From Sisyra terminalis (taxonomy: Eukaryota > Arthropoda > Insecta > Neuroptera > Sisyridae), in contig OY292274.1 of the NCBI GenBank assembly GCA_958496175.1, positions 29,551,482 through 29,615,481 of the forward strand: DNA of 64,000 nt, given 5' to 3'. The stretch's first letter is position 1; every line of letters begins with the position of its first letter. Positions 35,795-45,989 of this stretch are shown here, in pieces. A program made the translations under genes and the position numbers. The notes under the pieces were generated by a model that made no database searches, was not told the DNA's origin, and saw only the letters and a list, made by a program, of their open reading frames with translations.

Positions 35795-37560
35795 TACTCA
35801 ACATTTTTTACTATCTTGATTTTTTTATATTGAGTTCCATATAGAACGACACTTGAAAAAAAATAATAAGTTATAGTTTTTTTTCTAACATCCATTTTTA
35901 AAATGGCGGTTTGGCAAATTTTAATGAAAAAGGTGGTCTGCAAAAAGTTTAATTGCCAAGCTATTCTTAAAGATTTTAGATTAAATTAAAAACCAGTGCT
36001 GACTAGTGCGTTAAGCGTAAAATGAGGTTTATAGTATAAATTTTCCTACTACGAAAGAAACCAGTCCAATTTGTTTTGCAAAAATTTTGAAAAAATCTTA
36101 CAATTGCTATTTTTCAAGACCATAAAATTTTATGGAAAAATATAAACTCACTACTGATATTTGCTTTTTGTGTTGAATATTTTTATCACAAGTTTTTGTT
36201 CTGAGAATATACTCCTTTTTTTCTAGAGCATCACAAAAATTACCTAAAACTTTAAAACGTCAGTACGAAAAGTGATTCTACTAGAACTAAAATAACAGTG
36301 CCTGTTAGAACATACAACATAACTGATAAACTATGCAATGAAATATCGTATTTCTTTAAGTCTCTTACGGAAATTGCATCTGCTAAATAGTTAAAACTAA
36401 AGTTTTAAATTTAAATACTTAGAGAAATATTATTATGTGTATATGTTACACTGAATTTGTATTACCAGTGAAAATATATTCTCACTAGTGAAAATATATT
36501 TGGGAGATATATTAATATATTAGGTAGACCTTAGCGAATAAAAAATAATAGTAGTGTCTGTATGTATATAGAGACAATACGTGTCCATAGGGACAGTAGG
36601 GAGACAGTTCTAGACATAGGGCCTTCCCCCCCGAGTTAGTTTTTAATTCGCTATGGTCTACCTAATAGATATAATATAACTATCTTATATATTTTCACCA
36701 GTGAGAACAATTTTCATTGGTAGTACAAATTCAGTGTAACATATATAATGTATGCTTATGTAGAAGAATAAACATATAGTTAAGAAATAAAAATTAGAAC
36801 TGTTACCTGTTGTTAAATATAGCTAATTTCTATTTTACAGCATTAATATTTTATTAGTTATCGAATGAAATGTTTTAAATAGCATTCTGCCATTGTCAAT
36901 TATGAAAATTTCAAGCCCTCGTTTGGTAATACTTAAACAATAATGTGAATATGAAAGATGTTTTAACGATGATTGAATATTTTTTTTTATTTTTATGTGA
37001 TTTGATAACTATAAATGATATCACTTTTGCCCCAGTTCCGGTGCAAGTCGACCCTACTAGTACTCTTTGTAATTTATGAATTAATTTATAAGTTTCAGAA
37101 GATATTTGTACTCTAAATTAATGCAACTTTAAGAATAAACCATGCGCTAAATAAAAACGGTATTAGTGTAATAGATATAAAATACATCAGTTTAAATAAA
37201 CTTTACAATTTCTGGGTCGGTTTTACCCCACCCCACCTGGCAATTTTTTTTTGAAGTTTTTGTAAAACAAATTTAACGAATTTACTTTCATTATATGAAA
37301 ACTAAATAAATATATAGATAAAGTTCATTTTACGTGAAATGCATGGGTTTTTAAATTGTTCTGATATCTTTGAAAATAGTTTGGCTAATAAATTTTTCGC
37401 AAACCCCCGTTTTCATTAAAATTTGCCCAACCACCATTTTAAAAATGGCTACCATAAAAAAACTATAACTTTATTTTTTTTTTCAAATGGTTTTTTGTGA
37501 CTATCTACTTAAAGGGAACTCATAATAAAATAATCAAGAAAATAAAAAAAAGTAACATTA
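35795..37560. mobile_element. Foldback element with inverted arms of about 315 bp
   Basis: The left arm (about 35795-36110) and the right arm (about 37245-37560) are diverged reverse complements. Matching blocks include TTGATT...GAGTTCC, GTTATAGTTTTTTT, ATTTTTAAAATGG, GGCAAATTTTAATGAAAA, CGTAAAATGA and TTTGTTTTRCAAAAA. The middle includes a smaller foldback MITE. No transposase reading frame is visible. Long arms with little unique middle fit a foldback-type DNA element. Confidence 0.65.
36440..36745. mobile_element. Nested foldback MITE (about 306 bp)
   Basis: The arms at 36440-36548 and 36636-36745 are about 110 bp each and clearly complementary. The outer ends read TATGTTACACTGAATTTGTA on both strands. 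The inner ends read TTAGGTAGACCWTAGCGAAT. The middle is GC-richer, with several GAGACAR words. TA dinucleotides flank it, suggesting a TA target site. It sits inside the larger foldback element. Confidence 0.7.
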
Positions 37561-38271
37561 ACTCGACTATAAACATTTTCCTTTGTTACGGAAGAATAAT
37601 TCAACCAAAATTACCAATCAATATTTTAAATATTAACTAGAAATATTAATTGGTTTTTTTAGTAAAATATTGAGAGGATTTTAATTAATTTTGTTATACA
37701 ATTTGATAATATTTTATATCTGTTTTTTTATTTATTTTAATTACTAAACGTATTATAGGAGAGAATATAATCCATTTTGTAATTGCATTTCAAATTAATT
37801 TTTATGATTTAAAACTCATCTTTTTCGAAAAGACAATAATTACAGTTTAATCTCTATATCCTTCCTATTCATTTCGTTAGTTTTCCATTCACATTACTCG
37901 TCGTGTATAGCGACTATTAGGTCTATTCAAATCCTTCTCGGAGTTTTTCCCATCAGGATATTGCACAACTAGTTTGAAATGAAATTTCAGGCAATAACAA
38001 GAATTCATGCTCATTTCACAAACTTTATTGTACATTTAACACATAGTTCAGAACTCACAACAGAGTCGAATTAAATATTGTTTCAAATGGTTTTAGTTCA
38101 CGTCTAGTAAAGTGGGAAATAATAGTTTTACTGTGCAAAGTGCTAGTTTTCGAGCAAATTATCAATCACTTTAACTTAATTGGAATTTAAAACAATATAT
38201 ATATGTATAAGAGGGATGAAATCTATTTTGTTGTAATCAAGAAATTTTATCAAATACTTTTTTTTCCGTAG

Positions 38272-38520
38272 GAAACGTAACACTTCAATTACGCGACACC
38301 TGCAGTGGTGATGATTGTACGGATATTGTAGCTCGAAATTCTACCGGCGAAGGGGGTGATATAACAAGTGGGGTAACCACTTTATCCATAAGCTATCAAG
38401 ATATTGCGACTGATTTGTTGGGAGACGCAAATGGCATCGATATGCTTTTGGGGGCTGCACCTTGCGAAGCAAATGGTTCTTCTTCCTCCGTTTGTACAGC
38501 GACTTTACATGCAGCAAGTG
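38272..38520 (+). CDS. Second internal coding exon of the host gene
   Basis: The exon is bounded by TTTTTTTTCCGTAG and by AGTG|GTAAGAATG. It is 249 nt, phase 1 at both ends, and adds 83 residues. Joined to the previous exon the peptide continues NVTLQLRDTCSGDDCTDIV, then ARNSTGEGGDITSGVTTL, a hydrophobic/acidic stretch ATDLLGDANGIDMLLG, and APCEANGSSSSVCTATL. Four Cys, several N-x-S/T sequons and many Ser/Gly are present; no transmembrane helix or known catalytic motif is seen. Its length is a multiple of three with equal phases, so skipping it would keep the frame. The segment with Cys-x4-Cys followed by ARxxxGEG faintly recalls the Cys-containing loop of T-type calcium channels, but I cannot confirm this. 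The other frames here (38341-38544 minus; 38404-38688 plus) are shadows. Confidence 0.72.
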
Positions 38521-39539
38521 GTAAGAATGAAATTTCAAGTGCAAATCATTTTCTTGGCGTTAGTGGAAAATAAAAATCATCTTATTACAACGATAAATGC
38601 AATCACACCAATTGAGGAAAAAAATATACGAACAGCCTTCACCTATTCTACCTACGCAACATATAAAGATAAAGTGAAACTAAATTGACAAAAAATAGAA
38701 ACAGTAATGTCAACAGTAAAATTATGATGGTAGAAAGTCGATATCAAGCATGCTCGTTCTATTGACAAAATTATCTATTTGTCCAATCCACCCTCATTTT
38801 TGTGTAAACATTCCAACAATTCATTATATTTGACGATTGTTATAAGCCAATGGATTTGATTTCTTTCTTTTTTACTCTCATGCATCATTCAAAAATTGTC
38901 TCTTGAATATAGCACAAATCCCTTTACAATTCTTGTATTTTATTTTTATTTAATCACATCGAAAATAAATTTTCATCATAATTCAGGCAATTCACTGAGG
39001 ACAAGTAATTTTTTTCAGTGCAAATACGTGTGTCTTTTCGAGTTTACTTATGAACCGATTTTATAACATGTATTTGTCAAAATTACGCCATTGTCTTGTT
39101 AAACTTTTGCTAGACATCTTAAAACATTTTCTTTAAAAAAAATAAGTAAAAACAGCAAATCAATTGTCTGTGGAAAAAAAATTATAATATGGAGACGAAT
39201 AAAAGAGACAAAGAGAAATTGAGTAAAATATGTTTGTTAGGCTTTACGCACTAACGAAAGTTTCTTAAATTACATCAACGCAAAAGTTTTTTCAGCTAGA
39301 ATAATGATAAATTTCTTTTCAGTCGTAAACGAATGTGTAACGAAATGGTTTTTCTATGACGTCTTAACTTCTGTTTTGTTTTTTCAAAACTTAAAATACT
39401 TTCATTATACGCAAATAGCCGATTACAACATGTTCTACAAATTTAACCTCACAGTTTATCATCATGGGGTTTTCCATTTTGATAAGCCAATACTAAATAT
39501 TGACACAAAAGAGGTGATGGTTAAGGGATGAATCTCATT

Positions 39540-39541
<2 letters not shown>
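38521..39541 (+). other. Start of the next intron, AT-rich
   Basis: Begins with donor GTAAGAATG. No further exon with matched splice sites and coding composition was seen. The frame at 39304-39531 lacks any domain. Confidence 0.5.

Positions 39542-39590
<49 letters not shown>
39542..39590. repeat. (TA)n microsatellite, about 24 units
   Basis: An uninterrupted TA run of about 48 bp. Confidence 0.95.
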
Positions 39591-39594
<4 letters not shown>

Positions 39595-41320
39595 TTTATC
39601 AGTCTCTCTCTTTCGCTCACTATAGATGATTTGAACAAATATTGAAAACGACATCGTCGATGGTTTGTAACGTGAACGCTTAGATGATTTTCTTTGATCA
39701 TGCAAAATATGCGTAACGTCAGATCAACATGAAAACCAGACCTGGCAAAACCAAACGTTTGGCCGCAATCACTAGTCGAAAATTATTTGTTTGTTTTGGT
39801 GTGATAAAACCATTTCCCACATAACAAACTCCTAGACAACACAAGTTATCTTCATCTGTATGTACTACTATGTTTTATTCGTCAATTAGTTTTCGAAATA
39901 TATGCGAATTACGGACCCACAAAAAGACCCCAAGGGATTTTCATTTGCGTCAAACTTTCAAAGAAGCTAAAACCTTATTTCATCTCTTAATAATTCATGT
40001 CAAAATAAAATTAAATCTTTTTATCTTGAAAATTTTCTAATTTACAATCTCATGTATACAAATATAAATAAAAACTCCTCTTATGTTCCAATATATATAA
40101 TAAATATACAACATTTATTTATCTGAGAATCAAAATATAAAACTTTTTTTTAAAAACTTAATTTAACATCTGCAATGTTTTACACGAAAATGTCCTTTAA
40201 TCTTTCCATTTTATCTTACATGTTCAAATTATCTACAATATTGTTATGATTTGCTAACATAAAATATATTTGAATTCTCCACTGTGTGCTTAATTTCAAA
40301 AACACTTTCGAGGAGCCAAAGGTTTTACGTGCACGAACATATAAATTATGTACGTATTTACATTGCTTTGTTTCGTAATATAATGCGCACAGTGTTAACA
40401 ACCAAGTGTTTAAAAGGGATGAAGTAGAAGACGAAACAACATAACGACATCTGCAAGAAATGGCCAACAATAAAGCATCTTCAAGTATCTGCTTACTGTT
40501 ATGTTATGTAGCGCCAACAAAAATACAATATTTATTGAGTACCACTGTCGTTCACGATACTTATTTTCTATAGTTTTACGATTATTGTATTTCTTTACAA
40601 GTTCTTAGATTATATATACAACTAACATTATTACATGCATATATTGCAACAAATATTAGCAAATTTATTCGTAATTAGCATAAAATCGGTCGTCTAACCA
40701 TATCGTATATAGACGAAAGTTTTTACTTTGATTTTTTACGTTTTATGAAGTTTTTACGTTTTACTTTGATAGTTGTATCTTTAATTTTGAACATTGAAAG
40801 ATGACAAACTATTTTAATATTTCACAAACTCAACAGTATCTACTAGTTACGACTCTATATGAAATTCTATTTGAAAAATATACGTTTGAAGTAATCCAAC
40901 GATCTAGAAGATTGTGTGCATGGATAAATGTGGAATTTCTCTTTCCACATGAATCGGTACAAATAAGTCCAGCAAATTTCAGGACGACGAAGCTTTTGTC
41001 TTAAATCATATTTCTCAACGCTTTTCACATTTTAGACGAAATAATTAGAGGAGAAAAAAAACAACTTAATCTTCTACATAGAGCTTCAATATTACAGGAA
41101 CTAATATAATATTATAAATTAGAGATATTACTCGACTAAATTTCTTCATACACATATTTTAATTAAGAAAATCTCAATTTGAATTTTTTGCTTTATTTTC
41201 AGCATTCTGTTAAGTATTTTGTATATCTAATGAAACTTTCAATTTCATATTATTATTTTTTTTAATTAAATTATAGTCGTTTAAACATCACTGGTCAAAC
41301 ATATTGTTTTTTTAATGAGT
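39591..41320. other. AT-rich non-coding DNA, nothing recognised
   Basis: Frames at 40216-40470 (minus) and 40801-41004 (plus) were read; neither has a recognisable domain or splice context. Confidence 0.45.
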
Positions 41321-41380
41321 CTTTTTCCTAGGAAGATTAGAAAAAGATCCGCTAGGGGCAGCACCGTGGGGGGTACATAC

Positions 41381-42234
41381 GTTTTGAATTCTCTATTGAC
41401 AACAATGTTAAACGTACGTTTTATTACTAGAAGAATAAATAAATATTGTGGTAAAAAAAAGTTAAAGAATAAAAATTTTTAAAGAATAAAAGATTTTTAT
41501 CATGGTTATCATTTAAATATTTACTTTTTTCGGAATAAAACTAATTATTGATTTCTTCAAGTGTTTTCGTTTGGTAGAATAGCTAACAATTAAAATATTG
41601 TCTAGATTATTGCCTAATTTTTTGCCTTTATTCCATTCTTTTAACTTTGATGTGCATGTGAGTGCATCATAACCGTAACGTACAGTATAATCCTCAAGTT
41701 TGTAAAGTAAAGCAACCATATGAGAACAGTTCTTTGAAGAAGATGCTGGAGAAAAAAAAGATCGGGGGATAGCTTGGGATGGAAAATTTGCCCCGTTTGT
41801 AGTAGGAAAAGTGCAGGATGTTGAATTTGGTAGAGTTGGATTAAGTAATTTCACGCGTTGTTGTTTATCCGCTAAACATTTACCACCATCAATTCCAATG
41901 AAAATTTTCTTACCATTACCATTTGCAATGCATTCTTCAATTCTATTTAAATAGGTGAAGAAGAAAAAACAACGACAAAATTTATTTAAAATTATAAAAA
42001 TTTATGCAACACAATGGCATATACGATAACATTTACAAACCAACTAACCTTTCAACTAGGGCATTTTTATTACCAGACACGGGTAAGTTACGACATGCAA
42101 GCCATCGTTTTAAGTCCCGGACGGGATGATCTTGAACTTTTGCAAATTTCAATTTCGCCCCAGGTACATCATCTTCTGTTAATTCCATAATAATTCTAGA
42201 TGTTTAACGTTGTTGTCAATAGAGAATTCAAAAC
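41381..42234 (-). mobile_element. 854 bp TIR element carrying a SAP/SWIM-type gene
   Basis: The ends are inverted repeats of about 35 bp: GTTTTGAATTCTCTATTG then ACAACAATGTTAAACG on the left, and on the right the reverse complement with one or two changes. It interrupts the TIR of the larger element, whose sequence resumes directly after it. ACAT occurs just outside both ends (41375-41378 and 42235-42238) and may be a 4 bp target duplication, leaving two unexplained bases (AC) on the left. Nearly everything between the TIRs is one small gene on the minus strand. Confidence 0.7.
41513..42188 (-). CDS. SAP-like/SWIM-related protein, two exons, 189 aa
   Basis: Exon 1 is 42188-42049, from ATG. 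The intron 42048-41943 has GT...AG borders, and exon 2 is 41942-41513. Together they make 570 nt, an exact multiple of three, with no internal stop. The protein begins MELTEDDVPGAKLKF. Residues about 18-47 (VRDLKRWLACRNLPVSGNK then ALVER) form a SAP-like DNA-binding helix pair. KIFIGIDGGKCLADKQQRV follows. Residues about 115-150 (NCSHMVALLYKLEDY, then LTCTSKLKEWN) match the second half of a SWIM zinc finger and the segment after it. The first CxC of SWIM is missing, so the gene looks internally deleted. From memory, full-size insect relatives are about 600 residues with SAP-like, SWIM and YqaJ-type nuclease regions; the nuclease is absent here. The Met within exon 2 at 41854 was rejected as the start because the spliced model gives a conserved-looking N-terminus. 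Role unknown; it may help DNA binding for its own element. Confidence 0.65.
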
Positions 42235-42873
42235 ACATGTCAGGGTGTCTGCACTTAATGCAAATAAGTGGCCAAAAAGGGGGTCCATGGCCCTAGATTT
42301 CTATTTCATAGTTAGTGACTATTTTCTCTAGAACATTTGGAACTAGTATATCATGGTGATACGCAACTTTATGGTAGTGGTTTGATTCATTGCTAATTTT
42401 AAAATTGAATTAATCAAGTTATTGTGAGAAAAAAATCAATAAACCTTATTGATCTGAAATTATATTTTTTACGCAAATAAAATATATTTCTTTATTTATT
42501 TTAATTAAAAATTATATTATCTATTTATAAATACAACTGAATCCTACTATGACTACTATCAATAAGTATATACATTTTACGCATTATATATAACATTACT
42601 AGTTTACAAAGTCCACAAAATACTAAAACTAAAAATTAAATTAATAAAAATTAACAGAAATGTGAAAATTTTAACAAAAAATATAAAATGTTTAAAATAC
42701 TTAATAGAATATTAAACTTATAATTACAATATATAAATAATGTTAATACAAAAATGATAAATACTTGTAGTTAAACACTTAGTTCTTGAACACTTAATTT
42801 ACTATATAATTTTCACACTGGCTAAAATATGATATTTAACAAAAACTCAATACTATTTTCTTGAACACTTCAA

Positions 42874-43005
42874 CTAAAAGTCTTCTCTAGATAATTGAAA
42901 GCCCGCAACTTTCATTCGTTTATCATTGGTACCATTTAAAGCAAAATTGGGAAATATTATATTGTCAACTTCTGGTTGTAGATTGGCACATTGGCAAGAT
43001 TGGCA
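42874..43005 (-). pseudogene. Possible terminal exon of the outer element's gene
   Basis: A minus-strand frame reads CQCANLQPEVDNIIFPNF, then NGTNDKRMKVAGFQLSREDF and stop, after an AAAG that could be a splice acceptor. The composition is more protein-like than the flanks. A nearby minus frame at 43148-43366 (72 residues, Lys/Asn-rich) could be an upstream part. I do not recognise either. Confidence 0.3.
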
Positions 43006-43724
43006 TCTTTAGATAAATGATGGTCAATATATAAATCTCTTAAAATTTTTGTGAATCGAACCTTTGGTTTTCTCGTTCTTTTTTTCCTTTAACTCTTTAA
43101 GCTAATTCGAACAATATGCCCTCGAAGTGACAGTATCAAAGCTATTTTCATTTTCTTTGCATATTTTTCATATCAAGATTTCCATTTAAAAATGTACATT
43201 TTCTGTATTTGTTTCTTGCATTATTGGTAACTTTTAGCTGGTGCTGAATAGGCTTGTTAGAACTTAAAATTATAGTTGATTCTTGGGACATTGAGGAATT
43301 ATTCTTGAATATCATAGTTTTGTACTTGTAGACGTTGAAAAATGTTTCAAGTATCTGAAGTAACATCTGAAATATAAATTTCTTATTAGATTGTTTATTA
43401 AGTAGAAATTAATCACTTACATTTCTTAAATAATTTCTTTAGGTATTGATCGTAGAATTTTGAAATTTCGAACGAATAATTTTAAAGTTTCCACCTTCTA
43501 ATAATGTTATCTTACTATGTGAGAGAAGGATAACGTTTGTAGCAAAAACATTTAAATGAATGGCAAAACATTCTACATAGAAACATAATATTTGACATCG
43601 AATATGATTTTATAAGAAAGTTTCAAATTAATCCAATTTCACTGTAATGTCTTTATTTCATATTTAACTCCTAATCCAAGTTTAGTAGGTCAATATTTTT
43701 GATCCAAATAGTTTACAATACTAT

Positions 43725-44640
43725 TATAATATTATCTCCCATTTTGCACAGATAACTTGATTTTAAGAACGCTTACTTTTAATTTTTAAATAAATTTTGC
43801 TTTTTATCAATCGATCAAGTTAGCCATGCCAAATGGTAGGAAAAATTTATTTTTGGGAATTTCTCGAAATTTGTACTTTTTGCAATACGAATTTATTAAT
43901 TCATTGATATCCCTTGAATTTTTCGTATCTTACTATAATATCTTTAATGAATAGTTAAATTCATATAGATTTTGAAAAATAATCGCAAATAATTATAAGT
44001 AGTATTATAATATGTATTTTACATTTCCTACCATTTGGCATGGATAACTTGATTTTAAAAGTGTAAAACTCATATAATTTTTGTATAAGTGCACTTTTAA
44101 AATCAAGTTATCCTTGCCAAATGGTAGGAAGATATATTTTTAGGAATTTCTCACAAATTATACTTTTTACAATACGAATTTGTTAATTCATTAATAATCT
44201 TTGAGTTTTTAATATTTTACTATAAAATTTTTAATTTTAAGTTAAGTTCTTATAGATCTTGGAATATAATCGCAACATTTTTTTAAGTATTATAATTATA
44301 TGTATTTTACATTTCCTACCATTTGTCATGGATAACTTGATTTTAAAAGTGCAATTGTACCAATATTAAATGAGTTTTGCACTTTTAAAATCAAGTTATC
44401 CATGCCAAATGGTAGGAAATGTTAAATACATATTATAATACTACTTATAATTATTTGCGATTATTTTTCAAAATCTATATGAATTTAACTATTCATTAAA
44501 GATATTATAGTAAGATACGAAAAATTCAAGGGATATCAATGAATTAATAAATTCGTATTGCAAAAAGTACAAATTTCGAGAAATTCACAAAAATTTCATA
44601 AATAGTGCCAAATGGGAGATAATATTAGTATTGAAAACTG
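43725..44640. repeat. Large palindrome built from three MITE copies
   Basis: Unit A (43855-44063) and unit C (44378-44586) are reverse complements over about 208 bp with one mismatch seen. Unit B (44089-44352) lies between them, a diverged copy in the orientation of A. Unit ends read TGCACTTTTAAAATCAAG then TTATCCATGCCAAATGG. Outside the arms, ATATTATCTCCCATTT (43730s) mirrors AAATGGGAGATAATAT (44610-44626). The structure could form a very long hairpin. Confidence 0.85.
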
Positions 44641-44992
44641 TGAAATCTGAACAATTAGAAATATTTTAATAAAATAATATTGTAAAAATAGGTAAAAATA
44701 TCTTAATTGTTGGAATTTAAAATAATATCCAAATGTAAAATTGTAAATGTAGCTATTCAGTTTGTAATTTATTTTGATCCTCGTTGAAACATTCATCAAA
44801 AATATACTACCTATATACTCTGCTCTTATTTAATAAAGGTGGATGTCGGAAAAAGATAAAATAATTTTTTGAATTTTAATTGTTTCGATGTACGGAGCTG
44901 TTTGAAATTAAGAAAAAATTGTATGACACTTACCCGTTAGTTTCATTATTGGCAAAGATTTAAGTTACAATCTTTTTCCATGTGATTTGTCG

Positions 44993-45342
44993 TCAAAGTG
45001 TACAGAGTGACCAAATTTTGAACTCCCAATAATTACTTAGAGCGATGTCAGGATCAGTCAGGATTTCGAATAACTTCAATTCATTGTTTGGATCGATAAA
45101 AAATATTTTCCTGGTTCTTTTGATACCTAACGGTGAAAATTTTTGTACGACCAACAAAAATTTACTCAACATTTACTGTACTTAAAAATCAATAAAATTT
45201 AAATAATTAGACATTAAAAACAATATATAAAACAATACAAACCTAAATAAACCGTTTTAGCGTAAATGTCTTCGTTAAATTTACGTTCAATCACTTCACT
45301 TGGTATTAGTAAATTGAGCTTAATTTGATTTAACCTTTGCAT
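44993..45342 (-). pseudogene. Possible coding shards of the outer element (minus strand)
   Basis: From 45342 a frame reads MQRLNQIKLNLLIPSEV then ERKFNEDIYAKT up to about 45253. After a gap, 45169-44993 reads LSKFLLVVQKFSPLGIKR, KIFFIDPNNELKLFEIL, DPDIALSNYWEFKIWSLC, then stop. A TACAG acceptor-like sequence precedes the second piece, but the phases do not join cleanly. They look like exons of one minus-strand gene inside the transposon. No family recognised. Confidence 0.35.
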
Positions 45343-45989
45343 TATAATGAATGTCACTAAATATTTTGACAAATTTGAATGTTGCTTGGATAATAAAAAT
45401 AAACATGATGATTTAATTATAGTTTATTCAGATAGGAGTCATTAAAACTCAAAATTAAAAAAATAGTTTCTTTGATTGTACACTGGTGGTGTTGTAGTAT
45501 TTATAAAAAGATTGTGAGTTACAATAAACATGAAATATAATACGAAACCATGTTCTCATGTTTATCAGGTGGGCAATTATATATAGGCGAACATAAACTC
45601 TCTGTCAAAAATCGTGTTTCTTTCTCCATGTATTGAAACTCATATAGCTTTATCTCGCTTTTTGGTACCAGCTTCTGGGCCACGATTTCCTATGAAGTGA
45701 AAACACCCTGACACATGTACCCCCCACCGGTGCTGCCCCTAGCGGATCTTTTTTTAATCTTCCCAGGAAAAAGGCTAATTAGGTCTGCTATTTATTTTTG
45801 GTTACGCTTCTACATTTTAGCTTTGATAGACTATATTTGTTAGTCACTTTTGACTAATCATTTAGTTATTAGTCGCTTTCACTTTATATTTTATTCAGTC
45901 CGATTTATTTAAAAATTCTATAATATTTTCTACTTCATTCTTGTTTTAAGTAAATTAAGTAATTTCCTAGTCCACATTTCTTCCCCAGT

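Larger units (their letters stand above)
30116..38271 (+). other. Intron of 8.2 kb between the two exons
   Basis: Donor GTATG follows the first exon, and acceptor TTTTTTTCCGTAG precedes the second. Both ends are in phase 1. The intron holds Helitron copy 1 and a 1.8 kb foldback element; the stretches 30116-30764, 33078-35794 and 37561-38271 show only AT-rich sequence. Confidence 0.65.
41321..45773. mobile_element. 4.45 kb DNA transposon of unknown class, with a nested insertion
   Basis: The left end begins CTTTTTCCTAGGAAGATTA and continues GATCCGCTAGGGGCAGCACC. The right end, reverse-complemented, begins CTTTTTCCTGGGAAGATTA and continues with the same GC-rich word. The TIR similarity runs about 60 bp to a GGGGGGTACAT block. 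On the left it is then interrupted by the 854 bp element at 41381-42234 and resumes at 42235 with ACATGTCAGGGTGT, matching the right side. Without the insertion the TIR is about 110 bp. Minus-strand coding shards lie inside (42874-43005, 44993-45169, 45253-45342) without a recognised transposase signature. No target-site duplication was seen. Confidence 0.75.

Noticed and set aside
38404..38688. 94-residue frame with an ATG near the second exon
   Set aside because: It is out of frame with the spliced exon, and the exon frame has matching phases at both splice sites.
43148..43366. 72-residue minus-strand frame as an independent gene
   Set aside because: Lys/Asn/Ser-rich, no domain, and inside a transposon; at most an exon of the element.
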